Positions 36,255-44,479 of a DNA stretch of 64,000 nt are shown one piece after another. The notes beneath the pieces were generated by a model, which made no database searches, had not been told where the DNA came from, and saw nothing but the letters and a program-made list of their open reading frames with translations. The stretch comes from Pseudoduganella umbonata (GTDB lineage: Bacteria > Pseudomonadota > Gammaproteobacteria > Burkholderiales > Burkholderiaceae_D): assembly GCF_014192225.1 (NCBI RefSeq), contig NZ_JACHXS010000006.1:124001-188000 (forward strand), in the 5' to 3' direction. The translations under genes were made by a program, and so were the position numbers. Position 1 is the stretch's first letter. Every line of letters begins with the position of its first letter.

Positions 36255-36839
36255 ATGCCATTCAACATACCGATCCTGCTGACCTGGCTGCGCGTTGCGC
36301 TGATCCCCCTGGTCGTGGGCGTGTTCTACCTTCCCCCCGCCTGGCTTCCGCTGCAGGACCGCAACCTCGCCGCCACTGTCGTCTTCATCGTGGCCGCCAT
36401 CACCGACTGGTTCGACGGCTTCCTGGCCCGCCGCTGGAACCAGACCTCGGCCTTCGGCGCCTTCCTCGATCCCGTTGCGGACAAGCTGATGGTCGCCGGC
36501 GCGCTGCTGGTGCTGGTCCAGCTGGACCGCTGCAACGCGATCCTCGCCTTCATCATCATCGGCCGCGAGATCACCATCTCCGCGCTGCGCGAATGGATGG
36601 CGCAGATCGGCGCGTCGAAATCGGTGGCGGTCAATTCGATCGGCAAGATCAAGACCGCCGCGCAGATGACGGCACTGCCGGCATTGCTGTACTACGACGT
36701 GATCTTCGGCGCCATCGACACCCGCTTCTGGGGCGAAAAGCTGCTGTGGCTGGCCAGCGTGCTGACGGTCTGGTCGATGTTCTACTACCTGAAGAAGGCC
36801 TGGCCGCTGATCAAGGAACGCTCGGGAAATTTGAGCTAA
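36255..36839 (+). CDS. pgsA: phosphatidylglycerophosphate synthase
   Basis: 194 residues and about five transmembrane helices. The CDP-alcohol phosphotransferase motif D-x2-D-G-x2-A-R-x8-G-x3-D-x3-D is complete (DWFDGFLARRW through FGAFLDPVADK). It makes phosphatidylglycerophosphate from CDP-diacylglycerol and glycerol-3-phosphate. The gene ends 21 bp before the tRNA promoter, a common arrangement in Burkholderiales. Confidence 0.96.
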   Translation: MPFNIPILLTWLRVALIPLVVGVFYLPPAWLPLQDRNLAATVVFIVAAITDWFDGFLARRWNQTSAFGAFLDPVADKLMVAGALLVLVQLDRCNAILAFIIIGREITISALREWMAQIGASKSVAVNSIGKIKTAAQMTALPALLYYDVIFGAIDTRFWGEKLLWLASVLTVWSMFYYLKKAWPLIKERSGNLS

Positions 36840-36860
36840 ACAGTATTTTTAGTTTCTCCC

Positions 36861-36888
36861 TTGACAGCCAGATTCGATGCTCTATAAT
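36861..36888 (+). promoter_or_regulatory. near-consensus sigma70 promoter of the tRNA-Gly/Cys cluster
   Basis: TTGACA (36861-36866) and TATAAT (36883-36888) are both perfect consensus hexamers with a 16-bp spacer. The first tRNA starts 40 bp after the -10. Confidence 0.9.
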
Positions 36889-36928
36889 GCTGGCCTGTTG
36901 TTGATGACGACGCAGCAGCAAGTACGAA

Positions 36929-37004
36929 GCGGGAGTAGCTCAGTTGGTAGAGCGCAACCTTGCCAAGGTTGAGGTCGAGAGTTCGAGACTCTTCTCCCGC
37001 TCCA
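36929..37004 (+). tRNA. tRNA-Gly (GCC), copy 1
   Basis: 76 nt including encoded CCA. The acceptor stem GCGGGAG pairs with CTCCCGC, the anticodon loop is TTGCCAA, and the T-loop is TTCGAGA. The same sequence is repeated at 37087 and 37203. Confidence 0.98.
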
Positions 37005-37086
37005 AATGTGCTTGAGGCGTCTAGTGTTGAGTCAACAATTCGCTGGGCATCGTTTGATGTTTCTGCGATAATGCGGTTCCTGAAAT

Positions 37087-37162
37087 GCGGGAGTAGCTCA
37101 GTTGGTAGAGCGCAACCTTGCCAAGGTTGAGGTCGAGAGTTCGAGACTCTTCTCCCGCTCCA
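37087..37162 (+). tRNA. tRNA-Gly (GCC), copy 2
   Basis: Identical in sequence to copy 1, including the encoded CCA. The spacer between copies 1 and 2 is 82 bp. Confidence 0.98.
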
Positions 37163-37202
37163 GTCGAAAGACCTGGAGCAGCAGTAAATGAAGTAACTCC
37201 AT

Positions 37203-37278
37203 GCGGGAGTAGCTCAGTTGGTAGAGCGCAACCTTGCCAAGGTTGAGGTCGAGAGTTCGAGACTCTTCTCCCGCTCCA
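37203..37278 (+). tRNA. tRNA-Gly (GCC), copy 3
   Basis: Identical to copies 1 and 2. The 40-bp spacer before it differs from the first spacer, so the copies are not one perfectly duplicated block. Confidence 0.98.
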
Positions 37279-37333
37279 GGTTTCCAGGATTTCAGCTCAT
37301 AACCGGCTGGGGTCTTCAGTAAAAGTTCCCTCT

Positions 37334-37407
37334 GGCGAGGTAGCAAAGCGGTTATGCAGCGGCCTGCAAAGCCGTCTAGACGGGTTCGACTCCCGTCCTC
37401 GCCTCCA
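37334..37407 (+). tRNA. tRNA-Cys (GCA)
   Basis: 74 nt including CCA. The acceptor GGCGAGG pairs with CCTCGCC, and the anticodon arm is GGCCTGCAAAGCC. The integrase gene starts 134 bp downstream on the same strand, so the 3' end of this tRNA is the probable attachment site of the element to the right. Confidence 0.97.
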
Positions 37408-37540
37408 AATAAATCAAGGACTTAGCGAATTTTTCGCTACCTTGCACGCCGCTTCTACCACGCGAAAAGTGTGGTGTACCACACCGGTTTACGGCCTGAT
37501 CGCCGTTGACATCTGGGCCTCCTGCACTACGCTGCAGTGC

Positions 37541-38647
37541 ATGGCCTCCTTCAAGAAAACCCCGAATGGCGCGACGCAATTGTGCGTACGCAACAAGCTT
37601 CTGCCGAAGCCGCTCTATGCGACTTTCGATACGGAAGAGCAGGCACATGCCTATGCCGCACAGCTCGAAGCGCTGCTGGCACAAGGCATCGTCCCTGCGG
37701 CCCTCCTCGAGCGCACCACGCCGTCACGCGAGATCTGGACGGTCAGCCGCTGCATTGCCGAGTACGTGCGCGCGAATGCCGTCCCGGTATCGGAAATCAA
37801 GCTCCTGGACACGCTGCGTCCCAAGCTGGCGACGCTCAGCACTGGCTACTTGAACTATGACTGGGCGGAAGGCTGGATCCGGTCGATGAAGTGGGACGAC
37901 AACCTGGCCCCGGGCACGATCCGGCACCGTCACGGTGCGCTGGCACGGTGCTTTGACTGGATGCTCCGCAAGCATCCGGACATCATGGCGCAGAATCCCT
38001 TGCGTTTGCTGAAGCGCGGCTTCGCCAGCTATACGCCCGAAGACGAGCGGAAGCTGGCTGCAACTGGCAGGTCACCAAAGGTGGATGACGAGCGCTGCCG
38101 GCGCTTGGACGACGTGGAGCACGACCGTATCAAGGCAACGCTGGCCAGCCATCCTGAAGAGCAAACGTTCTTTGAGCTGGCGCTGGAGACCGCCATGCGC
38201 ATGCGTGAATGCTATACGCTGGACGTGACGCAAGTGGACCTGTCGCGGCGAACGATCAGCCTCGACCGCAGCAAGAACGGTGACCGCCGCCAGGTGCCGT
38301 TATCGACGACGGTCGTGGCTACCCTGCGCGATTATCTGTCCGGGCAGAAGGAAGAAATCGCCCAGCGGGAAGGGCGCCTGTTTTCATATTGGAATGGTGA
38401 CCGGTCCGTGGAAGCACTCGACGAGACGACGAGGTATGTGTCGCGCCGCTTCTCGATGATCTTCAATGCTGCCGGCGTGGAAGGCCTGCACTTCCATGAC
38501 CTGCGGCATGAGGCCACCTGCCGTCTGTACGAGAAAACTTCGTTGTCCGATGTGCTGATTTCACGCATTACCGGTCATCGCGACATACGGATGCTCAAGC
38601 GGTATGCCAGCTTGCGCGGGTCGGATCTGGCACAGCATCTTTGGTGA
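37541..38647 (+). CDS. tyrosine recombinase/integrase of a tRNA-Cys-inserted element
   Basis: 368 residues from ATG 37541. An in-frame TTG at 37442 would add 33 unlikely residues. The N-terminal AP2-like and SAM-like DNA-binding domains precede the catalytic domain. That domain has Arg in ALETAMRMRECYTLDV, HxxR in HFHDLRHEATCRLYE, His in ITGHRDIRMLKRYAS and the nucleophilic Tyr in that same segment (KRYASL). It would integrate and excise DNA at the tRNA-Cys end. It is similar in size to phage-type integrases of shufflon- or ICE-like elements. Confidence 0.92.
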   Translation: MASFKKTPNGATQLCVRNKLLPKPLYATFDTEEQAHAYAAQLEALLAQGIVPAALLERTTPSREIWTVSRCIAEYVRANAVPVSEIKLLDTLRPKLATLSTGYLNYDWAEGWIRSMKWDDNLAPGTIRHRHGALARCFDWMLRKHPDIMAQNPLRLLKRGFASYTPEDERKLAATGRSPKVDDERCRRLDDVEHDRIKATLASHPEEQTFFELALETAMRMRECYTLDVTQVDLSRRTISLDRSKNGDRRQVPLSTTVVATLRDYLSGQKEEIAQREGRLFSYWNGDRSVEALDETTRYVSRRFSMIFNAAGVEGLHFHDLRHEATCRLYEKTSLSDVLISRITGHRDIRMLKRYASLRGSDLAQHLW

Positions 38648-38728
38648 GGGATCGTTGCGGCGCGGCGCTGATTGGCCCGGGTGCCTGAACTGTGAAGGGG
38701 TACGCTTGGCCGGCTTGGTCGGGCCGTG

Positions 38729-39100
38729 CTACTCGATGCAATCGTCCGTAAGCAAGCGCTGGCGTTTCGTCGTCGATCGACCTTGAGTGTGCTGCGCGCT
38801 CTCGCCTTGCGGCATGGGTAATGCCGGCAGCACGGGAGGCTGACGCCGCTGTCGCGATGGCCGCGGCATCAGTACGGCGTCGGGCATGAGTGGTCGCTTG
38901 CGCTGACCTGTCTCCGCACGGACCCTGCCTCGCAGGAATGCGATTACATCTTCGCGCAGGAACACCCAGCTCTTGCCGACCTTGGCGCCGGGCAGTTCGC
39001 CGCTGCGTGCCAGGATCAGGATCGTTTCGATGTCGGCAAAGAGCATATCAGCAGCCTGCGCGGCATTCAGCGTATCGGGAGCGATGGCATATGTGGGCAT
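38729..39100 (-). CDS. helix-turn-helix excisionase-like DNA-binding protein
   Basis: 123 residues from ATG 39100 behind GCGGAG. TLNAAQAADMLFADIETILI and GKSWVFLREDVIAFLRGRVR form the MerR-like winged helix of the excisionase family (HTH_17). A basic Pro/Arg-rich tail of about 60 residues follows. It is convergent with the integrase gene, 81 bp apart. It probably acts as directionality factor or regulator of the element. Confidence 0.8.
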   Translation of the reverse strand: MPTYAIAPDTLNAAQAADMLFADIETILILARSGELPGAKVGKSWVFLREDVIAFLRGRVRAETGQRKRPLMPDAVLMPRPSRQRRQPPVLPALPMPQGESAQHTQGRSTTKRQRLLTDDCIE

Positions 39101-39476
39101 CACGGAACTCCGCTTGCAAGTTGTCTGCTCCGTCCTCGTGCCAGCCAGTTGGCTGAATACGTTAGTCAGCTTTGAGGGAAGGAGTGTTTCTTCACTGCGG
39201 GGGACGCTCCCGCGCTGCACGCGCTTCGACGCCAATTCGATCGTAGAACAAGCGCTGTGTACGGCGGGCGCGTTCCGCTCTGGATGTGACTTGCATCAGG
39301 CAGATTCACGAAACTTCTGAGATCATCCTGATCCGCGTTAAGCCCGGTGATGTCCAGTCGTGTCCAGCAACGTCCAGCAAGGTTCGGCGCGCATGCTTTG
39401 CTGCGATTCTTGTATCAGCACGCCGGAACTTTTGGGTGCGCGGTCTGTCCACCGCGTAGGATCAAGCGGAGGCCAT
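39101..39476. other. 376-bp divergent spacer, nothing recognised
   Basis: No family-like frame, tRNA or strong promoter is seen. The sequence is slightly less GC rich than the core genome. Around 39350-39385 the motif TGTCCAG or CGTCCAG is repeated three times (GTCCAGTCGTGTCCAGCAACGTCCAGCA spread over that stretch), perhaps a regulator binding array. Confidence 0.4.
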
Positions 39477-39950
39477 ATGAGCGAACACGCGCGATTATCC
39501 GTCGAGGCTGCCGAAGCGATGGCCGAGGTGCTGCTGGCGGATGCGATGCAAGACCGAAAAGCCAGGCTCGCCACCATTGCGACTATCCGGCGGTGGCTAA
39601 CGCCGCGGTGGTTCGGACCAGCCTGGTACGGCCCGCCATGGGTGAGGCCATACCTGCTGGGACTCCATGGCGGGACCGGCATGCTGTCCGACGACCTGCA
39701 CGTAACAGCGGCATCACGGTCAGGCCGGCCTGCTAACTCTGGTGGTGATTCCCAATACTATGGAAGTTCTGTTCAACAGCCCGATTACGGCTGCCCATCG
39801 AATCACTGGAATTATCAACACGATTCGCCGTTGTGTTCTCCAGCCGGAGATCACGATCACTCCGAAGTAGCCGATTCGTCATGCGGATCTTTTACAGAGT
39901 CGGATTTCTCGACGATGAGCAATCCTTGTGATTGGAATGGTGACGGATAG
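39477..39950 (+). CDS. hypothetical protein of the integrated element
   Basis: 157 residues from ATG 39477, preceded by GGAGG at good spacing. The N-terminal 40 residues are helical (SVEAAEAMAEVLLADAMQDR). A Trp/Pro-rich stretch follows (RWFGPAWYGPPWVRPYLLG), then a Ser/Asp/Gly-rich tail. No family is recognised. Codon use and composition are less GC biased than in the chromosomal genes, which fits acquired DNA. The strong ribosome-binding site is the main support for calling it. Confidence 0.45.
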   Translation: MSEHARLSVEAAEAMAEVLLADAMQDRKARLATIATIRRWLTPRWFGPAWYGPPWVRPYLLGLHGGTGMLSDDLHVTAASRSGRPANSGGDSQYYGSSVQQPDYGCPSNHWNYQHDSPLCSPAGDHDHSEVADSSCGSFTESDFSTMSNPCDWNGDG

Positions 39951-40156
39951 GGGATTGCGATTTCGGGCTCAGTAGTGGATCACTGATGCGGTCGGAAAGT
40001 CCAGGATCGCTTTACGGCAGTGACGCGGGTAAGTCCCGCATGCGGTGAGTCTTGTTCGATAATGTGTCGTGCCGCGCTTCACCGTCTTCATGCGGCGATT
40101 GCAACGGGGCCGCAGACAGCGGCGTGGGAGCCAGCACTGTCTGCGGTGCCCGACTG

Positions 40157-40882
40157 TCAGATGCCGCTGGTTTCCAGCTGCTGGAAAATGTCATCGCGGA
40201 TCATTTTCAGGCGATGGCGCGGCATGATGCCGAATCGTTCCGACGCGATGGCCTCGGCGAACGTCAGCTTCTTCTCCAACATCAGTTCCAGGTCCTTGCC
40301 GAAGGTATCGGCGTTGCCCCGGCTGATGCGGATGACACCGCGAATGCGGTCCTGATACCGTTCATAGAGCTGGGATTCCGTGAACTCGACGCCGTCTTTC
40401 TGCACCGGGCCGAAGTACTCGTTGATCCATACGACTACCGGCGCGTCGTGCGTCTCCAGCAGGCTTTTCAGGCCGCTGCGCGTATCGTCCAGGGCCTGTC
40501 CTCCAGTCAGGACGGAATGCAGCAACACGCGCCTTCCTGCATCGTGCAGCATCTCGATCACGTGATTCTCGACCAGATAGGCCATCATCGGAACGAAGGT
40601 CGATGCGCCGTTATCGATGACGGCAATTTTGGACTCCGCGAGTAACGAAGCAACCAGGTCGTCAAAGGCGCGCGCATTGATATTGTTATCGCTGCCGAGG
40701 ATGTTGATGCGCTGGGCCGCGAACACCTCGTACTGTCGGAAGGTGTCGTTGACCGGGTCCGTGTCGTAGCAGCTGACCGGCACACCGCGGTACATCAGGT
40801 ACTGCGCCAGCAGTGCGGCACTGAACGACTTGCCCACACCGCCGCGGCCCTGCAGCACGAAGTTGATCGTGTTCGTTTCCAT
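40157..40882 (-). CDS. TraL-like conjugal transfer ATPase (ParA/MinD fold)
   Basis: 241 residues. The deviant Walker A is LQGRGGVGKSFSAALLAQYL. YDTDPVNDTFRQY, VIDNGASTFVPMMAYLVEN and HSVLTGGQALDDT match IncP plasmid TraL nearly motif for motif. TraL is a transfer-region protein of RP4-type conjugation. Here it follows the TraK-like gene by 9 bp, in the same order as traK-traL in IncP plasmids. No traM is recognisable downstream (39951-40156). The catalytic residues look intact. Confidence 0.88.
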   Translation of the reverse strand: METNTINFVLQGRGGVGKSFSAALLAQYLMYRGVPVSCYDTDPVNDTFRQYEVFAAQRINILGSDNNINARAFDDLVASLLAESKIAVIDNGASTFVPMMAYLVENHVIEMLHDAGRRVLLHSVLTGGQALDDTRSGLKSLLETHDAPVVVWINEYFGPVQKDGVEFTESQLYERYQDRIRGVIRISRGNADTFGKDLELMLEKKLTFAEAIASERFGIMPRHRLKMIRDDIFQQLETSGI

Positions 40883-40891
40883 TTTCGTCTC

Positions 40892-41203
40892 CTACCAGGT
40901 TGAATCGCTTGGTTTGTCGGGCTTCCATTCGAACTTCGGCAATCCGCTTTTGACTTTCGCGTGTTGCGACTTCTCGGCGGCGGGGCGCTGAGGGGCGCCA
41001 GCAATAAAGCGTTGACGCCCGCAGCGGTGCATGAATCGACGGACTTCGCTGGGATCAGCTTTGACGCCGTTCTCGGCGAGGAAGAGGCACACCTGGCGAT
41101 AAGACGCACCGCCTTTCAGTAGTCCGACAATGTCGGGCTGCCAGGTCGCGAGCTTGCCGGGGCGCCGGGGATATCGGGACAGGAATTCAATGTGATCAGT
41201 CAT
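40892..41203 (-). CDS. TraK-like oriT-binding protein
   Basis: 103 residues with a basic N-terminal half (FLSRYPRRPGKLATWQPDIV, GASYRQVCLFLAENGVKA, VRRFMHRCGRQRF) and a Lys-rich tail ending PKFEWKPDKPSDSTW. Size, basic character and position immediately upstream of traL fit the TraK family that wraps IncP oriT. Sequence similarity to RP4 TraK itself cannot be judged without a search. The start overlaps the upstream small frame by 8 bp. Confidence 0.6.
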   Translation of the reverse strand: MTDHIEFLSRYPRRPGKLATWQPDIVGLLKGGASYRQVCLFLAENGVKADPSEVRRFMHRCGRQRFIAGAPQRPAAEKSQHAKVKSGLPKFEWKPDKPSDSTW

Positions 41204-41387
41204 GGGCGTTCTCCTTTGCTAGCTGCACTTTAGGTGGCGGTCTGGGCACCGGATTGATCGAGGTCAGCTGTTGGGGAAGAATCGCGATAGCAAAGGAACC
41301 AACCGCTTGCGCCTTCTGCGTGGCGACCATTTGCGGTCCAAGCCTGAAATACGGGATTGCAAACGTCGGCAGCGTGGATGTCGTCAC
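41196..41387 (-). CDS. small hypothetical protein upstream of the TraK-like gene
   Basis: 63 residues from GTG 41387; an internal ATG at 41330 is possible. It overlaps the TraK-like gene by 8 bp. The upstream frame stops 1 bp before the GTG. These couplings suggest a transcription unit, but no ribosome-binding site or family is visible. Confidence 0.35.
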   Translation of the reverse strand: MTTSTLPTFAIPYFRLGPQMVATQKAQAVGSFAIAILPQQLTSINPVPRPPPKVQLAKENAHD

Positions 41388-41388
41388 G

Positions 41389-41880
41389 TTATTCGAGATC
41401 GGCCTGCGCCAAGTTGGTAATGTTCTCTCGACCTCGTCGCACCGTTCGGTTGGCGATCTCGCCTATATGCAGGAGTGTCAGCTCATGCACTAATCGGCAC
41501 AGTTCCGCTGGCGCAGTTTCAGGCTCATAGCTCTGGGAGCGAACTTCGTGTTGAGCTGGGCCAGACCTCTGCCGAAAAATGAGGTAATCAACGTTAGGTG
41601 AGGTCGTTCGTGGACGAGCTGTGAACCGGCGTGTACATAAAGTGGTCGGGTTGTGGACGATAACGTGGCCTCGGAAAGCCGGTTCTGTGTACGGGAGAGG
41701 CGACTTCCGTGGACATCTTTGCGGAGGTGCAACGAAAATGATGCCCGTGTGGATCAAATTTCCAAGCTGCATTGCTCTACTGTACTCGCGGGGAGGCCCC
41801 GCGACCCCGAGGGCGGTCTCACACACCACGCAACCTGCGGTTGCTGAACGGCGCTTTTGCATCGCCTGTGTAGTCGTCAT
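41389..41880 (-). other. possible coding remnant upstream of the traK/traL-like unit
   Basis: A frame is open on the minus strand to the TAA at 41389. Only the last 45 residues look protein-like (APAELCRLVHELTLLHIGEI, NRTVRRGRENITNLAQADLE). The upstream part resembles no family and has poor codon structure. It may be the end of a decayed gene. Confidence 0.25.
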
Positions 41881-41971
41881 ACGCTAGCGCGGTGCGAGTA
41901 AAAACCACTAGCGCCAGGGCGCGCTGGGGTTGAAGGCCCAGATCGCGGAAGCAGCGATACAGGTAGGGTGA

Positions 41972-42316
41972 GAAGGCGAGGTCGAGGCGGAGGAGCGCAC
42001 GGAAGATGGCACGCTGGACTGGAAAGGCAATGTCTGGGCACAGCGGCGCAACGTAAAGATCGCGTTAGAGGTGCAAATCTCGAATTCTGACAGGATAGTG
42101 ATGAAGGAACGCCAGAAAAGTAACCAGCGCCTTTGTCACGGCAAGCGGCGGAACGGCGGTCGGTGCCGAAGCCGTTTCTTAGGGAGAGACGAAGGCCAGA
42201 ACTACCTGAACATTCATACGGAATTCGCGCCAGCTGGGGACAGCCGCGACCCTCTGCGTCCGGTGCCGGAACCAGCCGCCGTGTCCTGTTTGCACTGGGT
42301 GCACCGGTCGTGCTGA
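41972..42316 (+). pseudogene. decayed coding remnant (CoiA-like nuclease-fold segment)
   Basis: The plus-strand frame is open from after a TGA at 41969 to TGA 42316. It includes EERTEDGTLDWKGNVWAQRR and VKIALEVQISNSDRIVMKER followed by Gln. The pattern A(L/F)EVQ-S...RQ recalls CoiA-like competence/nuclease proteins. No start codon with a ribosome-binding site exists, and the sequence loses likeness after about 50 codons. It is called a remnant only. Confidence 0.3.
42090..42139 (-). other. candidate IncP-like origin of transfer (nick motif plus hairpin)
   Basis: On the minus strand CTTCATCACTATCCTG is followed by TCAG. This resembles the RP4 nic region (CTTCACCTATCCTG followed by C; recalled from memory). 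The nick would fall after the G opposite 42091. On the far side from the traK-like gene an imperfect inverted repeat (GTGATGAAGG at 42098-42107, CCTTTGTCAC at 42130-42139, 8 of 10 paired) sits where IncP TraJ binds. The order traK - nic - inverted repeat is that of IncP. The distance to traK (about 890 bp) is longer, and the site overlaps a coding remnant. Confidence 0.4.
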
Positions 42317-42432
42317 TGGCGGCGCGGCCCCGGCGCACCAAGTGAATTGACCAAAGCGCAGCGCTAGCCGGGGCCGTTAGCTGATCGGTGTCGCATTCTG
42401 GCTTTTCGGGAGGCGGCACCGCCCGCGTGAAC

Positions 42433-43242
42433 TCACGCTGCGGCCGCCACCAGGTAACGCGTGCCGGGCATGCTGTGCGCGAAGCGCTGAGACAGTGCCC
42501 TGCGCGTCGCTTCGTACTCGATCCAGTCATTGCCGTCCTGTAGCGGCGGGATCGTCACAACCTCACCCTGGTCCAGGCCCGCCAGCGCGGCGTCAACCAT
42601 ATCCTCGGCGCGCATCACCATGGCCGCCGGCAGGTTCGCATGCGACAGGCCTGCGGTATCCCAGAATTCCGTGGCGGTTGCACCTGGCAACACCGCCTGG
42701 GCACGGATGCCCTTGTCCGCCAGCTCGTAGTGCAGGGATTGCGTGAGCGCCAGAACATAGGCCTTGCTCGCACCGTACACGCCATTCAGGATCTCCACGC
42801 CAACGGCGACGATTGACGCGATATTGATGATCGTGCCGCCGCCGCGTGCCACGAAGGCCGGCGCGGCCGCATAGGTCAGTCGGGTCGGTGCCGTCACATT
42901 AATATCGATCATCTGTTCCATGCGGTCCACGTTCGATTCCAGCAACGGCGTCACGCCGCCGAAGCCGGCGTTGTTGACCAGCAGCGTGATTGCCGGATCC
43001 GACTTCAGGATCCCTTCCACGCGGGCCAGGTCGTCGCGCTCTCCAAGGTCCGCCTGCACGATCGTCACCTTGCGGCCATGCGCCTGCTCCACGCGATCAG
43101 CCACTTCGTGCAGCCGCGTCTCGTTGCGGGCGACAAGGATCAGCTCATAGCCGCGCGCCGCGAGGCGGTCCGCATAGATGGCGCCGATGCCGGAAGATGC
43201 GCCGGTGATCAGGGCTGTGCCCTTGTTCGTTTGCTGGGTCAT
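42433..43242 (-). CDS. short-chain dehydrogenase/reductase
   Basis: 269 residues from ATG 43242 behind AAGGAG. ALITGASSGIGAIYADRLAA is the NAD(P) loop and NNAGFGG follows. The catalytic Ser/Tyr/Lys set is in NIASIVAVGVEILNGVYGAS and K next to it. This is the classical SDR subgroup often annotated as oxidoreductase of unknown substrate. It is divergent from the GlxA-type regulator, which is the likely controller. It marks the first normal gene to the right of the integrated element. Confidence 0.88.
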   Translation of the reverse strand: MTQQTNKGTALITGASSGIGAIYADRLAARGYELILVARNETRLHEVADRVEQAHGRKVTIVQADLGERDDLARVEGILKSDPAITLLVNNAGFGGVTPLLESNVDRMEQMIDINVTAPTRLTYAAAPAFVARGGGTIINIASIVAVGVEILNGVYGASKAYVLALTQSLHYELADKGIRAQAVLPGATATEFWDTAGLSHANLPAAMVMRAEDMVDAALAGLDQGEVVTIPPLQDGNDWIEYEATRRALSQRFAHSMPGTRYLVAAAA

Positions 43243-43437
43243 ATCGTTCTCCTTGAGGGTTGGTTGCGTTGCGTGCTTGGCTATCGGTGAGTGAATTATG
43301 GTCTGGCATCCGCTCGACGAACACGACCAAAAGGCCTCGATTCCGGACACGCCAGCCATCCCCCATCCGGCCGATGGGAGTGCTCGGCAGGTGCAGCTAG
43401 AATGACAGAACCGTCAACCCCTCCTTTCAGGGACATC

Positions 43438-44418
43438 ATGGCCGCCCGCATTTCTCTTGTCGTCTTCCCTGGTTTCCAGATCCTCGACTTCGCTGCCCTC
43501 ACGGTGTTCGAAATCGCCAACAAGATACACGGCAGTGCGCGCTACGAGGTTGAAACCATCTCGCACAGCGGCGGCATCGTGACCAGTTCCGCCGGAGTGC
43601 CGGTCGACACGAAGCCGTTCGCCCGCCGCGCGTACGATACGCTGCTGATCGCGGGCCCTACTGTCGTCACGCCAGCCGAGCCCGAGCTGCTCGATGCGTT
43701 GCGCCACGCCAGCCCGCGCGCGCGCCGCACGGCCTGCCTGTGCACGGGCGCTTTCGTGGCGGCCGAGGCGGGCCTGCTGTCCGGCCGCCGCGTCACCACG
43801 CACTGGGCGCTAGGCCATGAGCTGAAGAGGCTGTACCCGGATATTGAACTCGACGACGACAAGATCTTTGTCAGTGACGGCCCGCTGTGGACGTCGGCCG
43901 GCATGAGCGCCTGCATCGACCTGGCGCTGGGCCTCGTAGGCGCCGACCTGGGCACGGAAGTGTCGAAGGCGGTGGCGCGCATGATGGTCGTGTACCACCG
44001 ACGCACTGGCGGCCAATCGCAGTTCTCGTCGATGGCGCAGATGGATGGCGGCTCGGACCGTATTCGCAATGCCCTGCTGTTCGCCAAGGAAAACTTGCAG
44101 ACGGAATTGTCGGTGGAGCGTCTCGCCGAACACGTGCACTGGAGCGCGCGCCACTTCAGCCGCGCATTCCGCGAACAGACAGGCCATTCGCCCGCCAAGG
44201 CGATCGAGAAGCTGCGGCTGGAAGCGGCCCGCTCGCTGATCGAGGATGGCCACGCCACGATCGGCCGCATCGCCGCACAGACCGGCTTCGGCGACGAGGA
44301 AAGGATGCGGCGCGCATTCGTGCGCGCTTTCGGCAAGTCGCCGCAGGCGCTGCTCAGGGAAAGCAGGCTGCAGATCGGGTACGATGTGCCGGAGCTGGAA
44401 CCGGCGCTGATGCAGTAG
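43438..44418 (+). CDS. GlxA-type AraC-family regulator (DJ-1/PfpI sensor)
   Basis: 326 residues from ATG 43438 after CAGGGA; an in-frame ATG at 43402 is an alternative. The N-terminal DJ-1/PfpI domain (ISLVVFPGFQILDFAALTVF, ACLCTGAFVAAEAGLLSGRR with the nucleophile-elbow Cys) is followed by an AraC HTH pair (VERLAEHVHWSARHFSRAFR, IAAQTGFGDEERMRRAFVRA). Such regulators control neighbouring metabolic genes in response to small amines, aldehydes or betaine-like compounds. The divergent SDR is the probable target. Confidence 0.88.
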   Translation: MAARISLVVFPGFQILDFAALTVFEIANKIHGSARYEVETISHSGGIVTSSAGVPVDTKPFARRAYDTLLIAGPTVVTPAEPELLDALRHASPRARRTACLCTGAFVAAEAGLLSGRRVTTHWALGHELKRLYPDIELDDDKIFVSDGPLWTSAGMSACIDLALGLVGADLGTEVSKAVARMMVVYHRRTGGQSQFSSMAQMDGGSDRIRNALLFAKENLQTELSVERLAEHVHWSARHFSRAFREQTGHSPAKAIEKLRLEAARSLIEDGHATIGRIAAQTGFGDEERMRRAFVRAFGKSPQALLRESRLQIGYDVPELEPALMQ

Positions 44419-44479
44419 GCAGACGGGCGACCCGGCTTGGTCTGTTTCCTCATCGCCACAGGGAATCAACGACATTACC

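Noticed and set aside
36929..37278. Repeated tRNA-Gly sequences as a CRISPR-like array
   Set aside because: The three 76-bp repeats are complete tRNA genes with cloverleaf pairing and encoded CCA; spacers differ in length and there are no cas genes.
37380..42432. Right-hand attachment site duplicating the tRNA-Cys 3' end
   Set aside because: I looked for the last 15-20 bases of the tRNA in this stretch and found no convincing repeat, so the right boundary of the element stays undefined.
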